Of a DNA stretch of 19,993 bases, positions 1 through 5,648 are shown in pieces. The notes beneath the pieces were generated by a model. That model saw only the letters and a program-made list of their open reading frames with translations, made no database searches and was not told the origin of the DNA. The DNA is from Caldifarciminota bacterium (GTDB lineage: Bacteria > Hydrothermota > Tepidihabitantia > Tepidihabitantales > Tepidihabitantaceae): contig CAIVTL010000381.1 in assembly GCA_903908785.1 (NCBI GenBank), positions 1 through 19,993 of the forward strand. Direction: 5' to 3'. The translations under genes and the position numbers were made by a program. Position 1 is the first letter of the stretch. Every line of letters starts with the position of its first letter.

Positions 1-107
1 CCGATTGTTCTTCCGCTGATAGTCCGATAGTTGCTGCTGTCCTGCTCATGACCCAGCATACAATACTCGCCACTATAAGTCAATGTATTTAAGACGCACT
101 ACACTAG

Positions 108-1427
108 ATGACTATTATCTTGTCAGTTCTGCTGGCCGTTACACAGTTGAGCGTGGAACGGGCCGCGCCGCGCGCGGTCGTGTCCGTCGTGCCCGCAAGC
201 GGCTTGGGCTTGAGCTTGTGCTTGAGCTCTCACATGGACCCGAACCCGCCCGGCCCGGACACGGACAGCGGATTTGCCTGGAAACTGCAGGCGACGTTGC
301 CGAGCGCGGTCTTGATTGACCTGTCTTTCGCCGACGACAGCGTCGGCTATGCGTGCGCGGAGCTGGGCATCGTCTACAAGACAACCAACTCGGGCGCGAC
401 GTGGAACCGCATCATGAATCTCGGATTTCCCTACTACTGGTACGGCGTGTCGGCCGTGAGCCGGCAGCAGGCGATTGTCACCGGGTTCAACAACACTGCC
501 GGGACCGGCATCTACCGTTGGACCACCGACGGAGGCTCAAGCTGGGACCCGCTTGTCACGCTCGATACCGCGAACTGGCTGAGCCGGGCGCACTTTGCCG
601 ATTCGCTGCACGGCATCATCTCCGCAGGTTGGAACGGCGGGATTTGGCGTACCGACAACGGCGGGCGTAATCCGTCCGACTGGCGCTACGTGCAGATTGA
701 CCCGGCGCGCGGGTGGTTCGAGGGGAACTTCTGCTATCGCCCGGACGGGCATTGCTGGCTCACTGGCATCAGCTTCTGCCGGTCGGCCGACCACGGCGCG
801 AACTGGGACGTGCAGCATTCGGCCGACCCCGTGTTTGACGGCGGAGTCTGGTTTGCCGACAGCCTGCACGGCTGGACTGGCGGCGGGCAGATTTCCGCGC
901 CGGTTTCAGGCTGGGTGCACCGGACAACCGACGGCGGCGCGACGTGGTCGGACCGGCTCATCGAGACACCGGCGCCCGTGCGTGCGTTGCTGTTCCTGAA
1001 CGACACGCTCGGGTTCGCAGTCGGCGGCAACATCTACTCCAGCGCCGGGTTCATCTACTCGACCGTGAACGGCGGCGACTCCTGGCGCCTGGACGTCAAC
1101 ACCGGCGCGGAAATGAAAGGCATCGACTACAAGGTCGTGGGCGATTCTATAGACGTGTGGTGCTCGGGGTTCAACAGCAGCTTCACCGGGTACGTCTACA
1201 AGACGCGGATTGCTCCGTTCGGGACGGGGATTCGGGATTCGGGAGCAGGGAGCGGTTTAGCGGGCACGCGCTCCCTGCCGACCGTCCTCCGCCGCCTACC
1301 TGCCGGCGCGGTGGCGTTCGACGCAATGGGCAGGCGGGTGCCGAATCCCAAGTCCGGTGTCTACTTCGTCATGGATAGCGGTGCACGGTCTGCGGTGCAC
1401 GCCCGCAAGGTCGTGATAGCCCGGTAG
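108..1427 (+). CDS. Secreted YCF48/BNR-type beta-propeller protein with C-terminal sorting tail
   Basis: 439 residues. The first ~20 residues form a weak signal peptide. The body carries repeated propeller-blade motifs of the T-[TD]-[DN]-G-G-x-x-W type: YKTTNSGATW, RWTTDGGSSW, WRTDNGG, CRSADHGANW, HRTTDGGATW and STVNGGDSW. This is typical of YCF48/BNR-like propellers exported by FCB-group and related bacteria. The C-terminus (AFDAMGRRV, then SGVYFV, then ARKVVIAR) matches the Por/type IX-like sorting domain style, so the protein is probably exported and surface-attached or released. The linker between propeller and tail is encoded by a period-7 tract (1221-1255), and the region after the signal peptide by a period-6 tract (202-231). 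There is no Shine-Dalgarno before ATG 108, so the start is uncertain. The natural ligand cannot be read from sequence. Confidence 0.85.
   Translation: MTIILSVLLAVTQLSVERAAPRAVVSVVPASGLGLSLCLSSHMDPNPPGPDTDSGFAWKLQATLPSAVLIDLSFADDSVGYACAELGIVYKTTNSGATWNRIMNLGFPYYWYGVSAVSRQQAIVTGFNNTAGTGIYRWTTDGGSSWDPLVTLDTANWLSRAHFADSLHGIISAGWNGGIWRTDNGGRNPSDWRYVQIDPARGWFEGNFCYRPDGHCWLTGISFCRSADHGANWDVQHSADPVFDGGVWFADSLHGWTGGGQISAPVSGWVHRTTDGGATWSDRLIETPAPVRALLFLNDTLGFAVGGNIYSSAGFIYSTVNGGDSWRLDVNTGAEMKGIDYKVVGDSIDVWCSGFNSSFTGYVYKTRIAPFGTGIRDSGAGSGLAGTRSLPTVLRRLPAGAVAFDAMGRRVPNPKSGVYFVMDSGARSAVHARKVVIAR
202..231 (+). repeat. Period-6 word tract inside the propeller gene
   Basis: Five consecutive hexads of the form GCTTGN (gcttgg, gcttga, gcttgt, gcttga, gctctc) encode an alternating Gly/Leu/Ser/Cys stretch just after the signal peptide. 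The reverse-complement word (CAAGCN) recurs at 11399-11436 and at the start of the 19.4 kb array. Confidence 0.7.
1221..1255 (+). repeat. Period-7 word tract encoding the linker before the sorting tail
   Basis: Five heptads in phase (gggacgg, ggattcg, ggattcg, ggagcag, ggagcgg) encode the Gly/Ser/Asp-rich linker between the propeller and the C-terminal sorting domain. The reading frame is kept through the tract. Confidence 0.75.
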
Positions 1428-1487
1428 GCAGCAGCCAGCAGATGGCTATCCGCGGCGGCAAGCGGCGGCCGGCCCGGCCGGTGTGGC

Positions 1488-1515
1488 TTGACAGCAGTGC
1501 GGGCAGGCATAGACT
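1488..1515 (+). promoter_or_regulatory. Sigma70-like promoter for the 1525 gene
   Basis: The -35 box TTGACA (1488-1493) is separated by 16 nt from the -10 box TAGACT (1510-1515). Transcription would start near 1522, only a few nucleotides before the GTG start at 1525. The mRNA would then be leaderless or almost so, and no Shine-Dalgarno is present. Confidence 0.65.
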
Positions 1516-1524
1516 GGTGTCGAA

Positions 1525-2982
1525 GTGCGACACAGAACGGCATGCTTCCTTGTTCTACTTGGAGTTGCCACCGCCTCCGACCTGGACCTGACGACATTCC
1601 GACAATCGTATTCCCGCGCCAGCCGCACCGATTGGTGCGTGTCCGCATACGCCGACATTGGTCACCGAACAGGCTATCGTGCTTCTCAAAGTGGTCACCT
1701 TTACGGGTCTACCGACTGGCGTATGGCGCTGCTGAGCGACGATCTTGACCTTGACGTTGAAGTTGGGGTTTCCGGCGACGCCTACGGACGTAGCGGCGAC
1801 TCTCCGGACACGACACCGGCGACCGGGCATCGGCTTTCTGCTGGATTCGGGGTCAGTCCCGCCGCAACGTGCCATAGGTACCTGTTCGGGACCGATGCCT
1901 TTGTCCGGGCCGGGATGGATGCGAGCGCCGACGTAGACTTGGACGATGAGCACTCCGGAAGCACCCGGGAGAGGTCCCGCGTCCTGAGATTCGACCTGGG
2001 CGACGGCGAACTCGGCGTGGGATATGGACGGATGCGTGACGCCTGGCCGCTCTACCGGGCCGTGCGTCTCACCCGAATCCTGCGTGAGGAGGGGGTCCTA
2101 GATCGCGAGTTGTCGGACGACGAACTGCGGGACCTTGGCGGGTTCCTGTCGCGGGCGTGGAAGCTGTTCTACGCCCACGACCGTGCCGCGAAATTCTATT
2201 ACGATTCGCTCGAACAGTGGCTGTTTCGCGCCGGGGCTATCCAAGAGCCGCTGCCTGCGTTCGCGCTGTTCCGGCTCGATGAGACCCCGCTCATCGGCGC
2301 CGACTCGCGGCGCTTCGGGATGCGTGGCTTCTTCACCGTTAACGTCGAAGCGCACCGCCGTACCGAGTGGCGTGACGAAACCGACTCGTCGTGGGTTGAA
2401 CTGGATACGTCGTTCCGAAGGAGCTACCAGGTCGGGTGGGAGTTCTGCCGTCCGGTCGGCCTGCGCTGGACCTGCGGCGCTTGGGCCGCATACGTCCTGC
2501 CGTGGCCGCGCCAGCTGGACATCGGCATGCAGCATCAGTTCAAGCTAGGCGGTTCGGCGTCGTACGACATCACGGACCGGCTGGTAGCGAGCTACGACCT
2601 CGACGTCCAGCCGCTATATCAGGCCCCGGCCGTGCCGAACTCCATCGCTCACTTCTCGTTGCCGGCGGCGCACACATTCGTGTTTTCCTACTACGTGTCC
2701 GAGCGGTTTGCGGTGCGGCTTGGCGGGCTCTACGAGACAAGCGTAAACAGCTACGACAACCGGTACTCCCATCGCATCGATCTTTCCCATCGCTGGGCTG
2801 CAGCCCCTGACAATGACCTTCGGCCGCATTCCTTACGGCTGGGGAGTGCACTATTACCTCTAGCCTGCTCGCGCTCGCACTGGTCTGCGGTCTTCTCGGC
2901 CGCAACCCGCTACTTGACTATCGCCTGCCTGAGACAAGCGTTCACTGGTGGAGCGTTGACGTTGACCCAGACACATTCATGA
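1525..2982 (+). CDS. Exported beta-barrel-like protein, paralogue of the next gene; C-terminus possibly frameshifted
   Basis: 485 residues from a GTG start. Residues 1-18 (VRHRTACFLVLLGVATAS) make a good signal peptide. The body has alternating aromatic/polar strands typical of outer-membrane barrels. A helical middle part (about 165-260) contains the motif FYAHDRAAKFYYDSLE. The downstream gene has the equivalent YYSHDAGRDVKFYYAEIE in the same position, so the two are tandem paralogues. I do not recognise a named family. The last ~55 residues (after HRW near 2799) lose barrel character. In the +1 frame from about 2800 the sequence reads TFGRIPYGWGVHYYL and stops at 2861-2863, a far more barrel-like ending with a terminal hydrophobic residue. 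The true gene may therefore end at 2863, with one base gained near 2800-2820. As it stands, the frame ends in an ATGA overlap with ATG 2979. Confidence 0.75.
   Translation: MRHRTACFLVLLGVATASDLDLTTFRQSYSRASRTDWCVSAYADIGHRTGYRASQSGHLYGSTDWRMALLSDDLDLDVEVGVSGDAYGRSGDSPDTTPATGHRLSAGFGVSPAATCHRYLFGTDAFVRAGMDASADVDLDDEHSGSTRERSRVLRFDLGDGELGVGYGRMRDAWPLYRAVRLTRILREEGVLDRELSDDELRDLGGFLSRAWKLFYAHDRAAKFYYDSLEQWLFRAGAIQEPLPAFALFRLDETPLIGADSRRFGMRGFFTVNVEAHRRTEWRDETDSSWVELDTSFRRSYQVGWEFCRPVGLRWTCGAWAAYVLPWPRQLDIGMQHQFKLGGSASYDITDRLVASYDLDVQPLYQAPAVPNSIAHFSLPAAHTFVFSYYVSERFAVRLGGLYETSVNSYDNRYSHRIDLSHRWAAAPDNDLRPHSLRLGSALLPLACSRSHWSAVFSAATRYLTIACLRQAFTGGALTLTQTHS
2817..2978 (+). other. Upstream in-frame extension with a signal-peptide-like sequence for the 2979 gene
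   Basis: The frame of the 2979 gene is open from just after a TGA at 2814-2816. From 2853 it reads ITSSLLALALVCGLLG, a typical signal-peptide hydrophobic core, and then a segment resembling the mature N-terminus of the 1525 paralogue. No ATG, GTG or TTG lies in this stretch; the usable codons are ATT 2853 or a CTG. Either the gene uses a rare start, or an indel near 2800-2860 has separated the true start from the body. Confidence 0.55.
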
Positions 2983-4148
2983 TTGTGGGCACTGGACATC
3001 GCCTCTGGTTGACCGGCTCGGTGGAACCCCGCTACGACGTTCTCGCCATCAGTGAGCACAGGTATATTGACGTCACGGCGAGTTTTGGGGCATGGACCAG
3101 CATAGGCAGTCATTTCTACGCCTCCGGCGGGCCGGGCGTGAATGCAGACGTAGACTGGTATCCAACTCGGCTACCGGTCAGCATTGGCACGAGACTCTAC
3201 GCGTACACCGACCTCCGGCACGAACAGGGGCCTGGTTACTGGTCGTTTCAGTACCCGGAGAACCCAACCTGGGTCCCCGGCTACAACAATAACTCGTGGT
3301 CGGTCAGGACCGAGGCGGGACTAGGCCCTGCGTTCGGCCGGCTCCGCGACGCGACGCCGGTCCTGCAGGCGCTGCTTGTCGGTGAGGCGCTGGCGGATGA
3401 AAAGCTGCTGACCGTGCCGATGAGTGAGGATGCTCTGCAGACGTTGGCAAAGACGCTGGCCGGCGGCAACCCGTTCTACTACTCGCACGACGCTGGAAGA
3501 GACGTGAAGTTCTACTACGCAGAAATCGAGCGCGTGCTGCAGTCCACCGGCTGCATTGCCGGCAGGCTGCCGGCGCGGGCGTGGCTGCGCCTCCGTGAAA
3601 TCGTCGGGCAGCAGCCGCTGCTCGAGGACCGCTACTGGCGGACCGGAATAAAGCTCTCCGTCCGTGGCGGAGTCACGGCCGGCGCTTCCCAGTCCGTCTA
3701 CAACCACGGGGGGCGGCGTGAGGTCTATAAGGCCGCGAATGCGGGCTTCTCAGAGCTGGCGACGCTCACGTTCGGACATCCGTTTACTACCCGGCTTCAT
3801 CTGACCGGGCGCGCCGAGGTCCGCGACGAACCGCACTACAGCAATGATGACAGACTGCACTACGCGACTGCGGCCGCTTCGCTCTCATACCTGCTGCCGG
3901 ACCGAGTGCTGGTCAGCGCCGACGGTCAGTGTCAGTACACGCGGGCCGACCGGAGCGCAACCCCGGCCCGGACGGAAGAATCACGCAGCGCGTCGGTTGG
4001 AGTGGACCTGCAACTGTACGTCGAGGACCGGAGCACGCTAACCGCTGGTGTCAGCTATGGTGTCACCAGCGGGCAGTCGGGCGCATCCGCGCCCTGGCAA
4101 GGCTACTGCGGGTTGAGCTTCAGCATCTCGCTCCGCCGTTACTTCTGA
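2979..4148 (+). CDS. Beta-barrel-like envelope protein, second tandem paralogue
   Basis: 389 residues from the first standard start (ATG 2979); a longer N-terminus with a signal peptide is likely (see 2817-2978). It shares the architecture of the 1525 gene: strand-rich N-terminal part, helical middle block with the YYSHD...KFYYAEIE motif and an LPARAWLRL segment (LPAFALFRL in the paralogue), then a long strand-rich C-terminal half. It ends in SISLRRYF, and a terminal aromatic residue is typical of barrels recognised by the BAM complex. Membrane location is inferred from composition; substrate or function is unknown. The pair presumably arose by tandem duplication and has diverged strongly. 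Confidence 0.75.
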   Translation: MIVGTGHRLWLTGSVEPRYDVLAISEHRYIDVTASFGAWTSIGSHFYASGGPGVNADVDWYPTRLPVSIGTRLYAYTDLRHEQGPGYWSFQYPENPTWVPGYNNNSWSVRTEAGLGPAFGRLRDATPVLQALLVGEALADEKLLTVPMSEDALQTLAKTLAGGNPFYYSHDAGRDVKFYYAEIERVLQSTGCIAGRLPARAWLRLREIVGQQPLLEDRYWRTGIKLSVRGGVTAGASQSVYNHGGRREVYKAANAGFSELATLTFGHPFTTRLHLTGRAEVRDEPHYSNDDRLHYATAAASLSYLLPDRVLVSADGQCQYTRADRSATPARTEESRSASVGVDLQLYVEDRSTLTAGVSYGVTSGQSGASAPWQGYCGLSFSISLRRYF

Positions 4149-4164
4149 GGCGAACGTGCCGAAC

Positions 4165-4356
4165 GGCGCGGCGGTTGGTCACCATCCTCAGCGGAATCCT
4201 CTTCCTTGCCATCCGCATCGACGGCCGCAAGGCGCTCGACTCCAGGCCGGGCACGAACGACATGCATCCGGTTGCACCGGCGTGTACTTCGTGCGCGAGG
4301 CGTCTGGCGTTGAATGTGAGGCGTCGCGCGTCACCAAAGTCATCGTGGCCCGATAG
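4165..4356 (+). pseudogene. Frameshifted remnant of a Por/T9SS-like C-terminal sorting tail
   Basis: Two adjacent frames together spell a complete sorting tail. Frame 2 gives IRIDGRKALDSRPGTNDMHPVAP up to about 4279. Frame 1 then gives GVYFVREASGVECEASRV and TKVIVAR, ending at a TAG (4354-4356). Restoring one G in the run at 4279-4280 would join them as ...VAPGVYFVRE.... Only the tail survives: the preceding sequence is the end of the 2979 gene in another frame. It is therefore a leftover domain of a lost or rearranged exported protein, or the site of a single-base sequencing error. Confidence 0.65.
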
Positions 4357-4486
4357 ACGGAAGCAGCCACCGCACAAACAAGTCCGGCGGTCAGTTTCGG
4401 ACGGCCAGACGAGCGACCTTCCGGGCGCGAAACCCGGCAGAACCGGCCCGAACCGGAGATTGCGATATTTGGGCAGGCCTGAACTA

Positions 4487-4516
4487 ACCTAAGTAGCCGA
4501 AGGAAGCTACTTTAGG
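4487..4516. other. Imperfect inverted repeat, possible hairpin
   Basis: ACCTAAGTAGC (4487-4497) pairs with GCTACTTTAGGT (4505-4516) with one bulged T, around an 8-nt loop. No T-run follows on either strand, so terminator function is unproven. The rest of 4357-4563 shows nothing recognisable. Confidence 0.4.
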
Positions 4517-4563
4517 TGCTATCAAGGCCATCAGAATCGACCCTCCGGGGACCACAGCGCGAA

Positions 4564-4827
4564 CCGTTCCCGGGACGGTTCCCGGGGTGGTTTGCGGAGG
4601 GATTCTCATATGGGTCGGCGGATGGGTTTTCCCGGCGATTCTGCGGCCGGTTTGCACCGCGAAGTGCGGGCTTTCTCGGAAGGTGACTTGCGGGCGGACT
4701 CTTGCGGCGACTGCCAATCCGACTTTCCAGCCGATTCGCATCGCGACTCGCAGACTGATTTCCGGCGCGATTTGCGAAGGGACTTGCAGGGGGATTTGCG
4801 CGGCGACTTCGATGGCGTTTTGCGGGC
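4564..4827. repeat. Degenerate 12-nt minisatellite, about 22 units
   Basis: The sequence holds a 12-nt period across about 264 nt. Well-conserved units include ggcgacttcgat, tgacttgcgggc and cggtttgcaccg, with a rough consensus of cGRYTTGCGGGS. Because 12 is a multiple of 3, every frame yields a tetrapeptide repeat (for example x-D-L-R on the plus strand, E-N-P-S/R-x-x-P-like on the minus strand), which creates spurious open frames on both strands. I see no start with a ribosome site or promoter that would make it a gene. Confidence 0.75.
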
Positions 4828-4857
4828 CGAGGAAGAAGGAACGTCGAAGTGGAACTC

Positions 4858-4885
4858 ACCGCAAAGACACTAAGACACAAAGAGG
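4858..4885 (+). repeat. Short purine-rich word tract (AAGACAC type)
   Basis: The words CAAAGACAC, TAAGACAC and AAAGAGG follow each other. This matches the widespread intergenic style of short A/G-rich words seen elsewhere in the window. Confidence 0.5.
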
Positions 4886-4908
4886 TTCCGGACTCCGAGC
4901 ATCTGCGC

Positions 4909-4982
4909 AATCTGCGGATTTCCTCTGTCCTGCCGGCCGAGACCCCTCCTCGGCGTCGGGGCGACACTCCGTGTCGTCTGCG
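4909..4982 (+). repeat. Double-hairpin dispersed repeat, copy A
   Basis: About 74 nt, nearly identical to 5330-5405. It contains two consecutive hairpins: GCCGAG/CTCGGC (4936-4941 and 4949-4954) and CGACAC/GTGTCG (4962-4967 and 4971-4976). It starts with AATCTGCGGATTTCCTCTG and ends with GTCTGCG. It lies where the end of the antitoxin gene and its partner toxin would be expected. Confidence 0.75.
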
Positions 4983-5024
4983 GGTCTGCGGATGGTCCTT
5001 CCGAACCTTGACGTCCTCGGCGGC

Positions 5025-5195
5025 TCACCCGAACGGAATCGCGTCCTCGTGCACGGCGACCGCCGTGTCGTAGGCGCGGATTGACTCCAGTTCCTCCAGC
5101 GCGTCCAGCAGGCGCCGGTACTCCTCGACCTCGAGCAGGACCGCGATGCGGTTGCCCTGGCCGTCAGTCACGTACTTCTCTTTTGTGTTCACCAT
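5025..5195 (-). CDS. Short Phd/YefM-like antitoxin, toxin partner missing
   Basis: 56 residues from ATG at 5195. KYVTDGQGNRIAVLLEVEEY, then RRLLDALEELESIRAYD, has the form of Phd/YefM/RelB-type antitoxins: a short beta N-terminal DNA-binding/dimer part, then an acidic helix. The product stops abruptly after DAIPFG, where relatives usually continue with a toxin-binding tail. No toxin frame follows; downstream lies repeat copy A instead. In intact modules the antitoxin represses its own promoter and neutralises a RelE/ParE-type RNase or gyrase toxin. Here it would be a solitary antitoxin or a decaying module. A good promoter precedes it. The open frame extends upstream to 5603 through repeats, but that part is not protein-like. 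Confidence 0.75.
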   Translation of the reverse strand: MVNTKEKYVTDGQGNRIAVLLEVEEYRRLLDALEELESIRAYDTAVAVHEDAIPFG

Positions 5196-5213
5196 ATGCG
5201 TTACTCTGCCCAG

Positions 5214-5242
5214 AATATAGACCGGCACGCAGGTTGAGTCAA
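5214..5242 (-). promoter_or_regulatory. Sigma70-like promoter for the antitoxin gene
   Basis: On the minus strand TTGACT (5242-5237) is followed by a 17-nt spacer and TATATT (5219-5214). The predicted start site near 5207 leaves a leader of only ~12 nt before ATG 5195. Confidence 0.7.
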
Positions 5243-5265
5243 GCCCGGTGCGCGGCATCGCCGCG

Positions 5266-5300
5266 AGTTTGCAGTGACCAGTTTGCAGTTTGCAGTGGGG
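5266..5300 (+). repeat. Period-7 word tract (CAGTTTG)
   Basis: Five heptads in phase: cagtttg, cagtgac, cagtttg, cagtttg, cagtggg (the first is partly degenerate at its edge). It lies upstream of the antitoxin promoter. Confidence 0.75.
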
Positions 5301-5329
5301 GACGGCGGAAAGCGGACCTGAATCTGCGG

Positions 5330-5405
5330 AATCTGCGGATTTCCTCTGACTCCGGCCGGCCGAGACCCCTCCTCGGCGTCGGGGCGACACTCCGTGTCGT
5401 CTGCG
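5330..5405 (+). repeat. Double-hairpin dispersed repeat, copy B
   Basis: Nearly identical to 4909-4982, with the same two hairpins at 5359-5377 and 5385-5399 and a 2-nt length difference before the first. It continues into TCTGCGTAATCTGTGGAT (5400-5417), an 18-nt exact inverted match to 19672-19689. Confidence 0.75.
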
Positions 5406-5440
5406 TAATCTGTGGATAGTTCCTTCCGCCTCCGCACTTG

Positions 5441-5580
5441 CCATTTCTCCTTTCCCCTTCGGCCTTGGCGTTCTTGGCGACCTTGGCGGTTCATTCTGAG
5501 AGACCCTTCGACTCCGCTTCGCTTCGCTCAGGGTAACACTTCGTGTCAGTTCTGCATTCTGGTATCTGCATTCTGACTTG
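5441..5580 (+). repeat. Mixed short-word repeats upstream of fusA
   Basis: This gap has no credible gene. It holds CCATTTCTCCTTT (also at 14268-14280), a run of CTTGGCG words with ~9-nt spacing (5464-5490; the reverse complement recurs near 19638-19658), a palindromic CTTCGCTTCGCTCAGGG block, and a period-7 array at 5544-5580 (ctgcatt and ctgactt words). Confidence 0.65.
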
Positions 5581-5610
5581 TCCGGCTCGGCTGGTGCCGT
5601 CAAGCGTTAC

Positions 5611-5638
5611 TGGACTTTGCCCGCCGCCCGGCTAGAAT
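5611..5638 (+). promoter_or_regulatory. Candidate promoter for fusA
   Basis: TGGACT (5611-5616, 4 of 6 to consensus), a 16-nt spacer, then TAGAAT (5633-5638). Transcription would begin near 5645, about 4 nt before ATG 5649, and no Shine-Dalgarno is visible. Leaderless translation is implied. Confidence 0.5.
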
Positions 5639-5648
5639 CCCTGCCGTA

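Noticed and set aside
1..107. Promoter for the first gene
   Set aside because: TACAAT-like and TTGCTG-like boxes are present, but their spacing (22 nt) is wrong. Nothing else is visible in this stretch.
4512..4967. Possible repetitive-peptide gene over the 12-nt minisatellite (either strand)
   Set aside because: All frames are open because the period is a multiple of 3. No start with Shine-Dalgarno or promoter was found, and the frames run into the dispersed repeat.
4909..5405. CRISPR array
   Set aside because: There are only two copies, 350 nt apart, with a gene in between, no regular spacers and no cas genes. The period-7 tracts also lack spacers.
5196..5603. N-terminal extension of the antitoxin frame
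   Set aside because: The extension is translated from heptad and hairpin repeats and lies across the antitoxin's own promoter.
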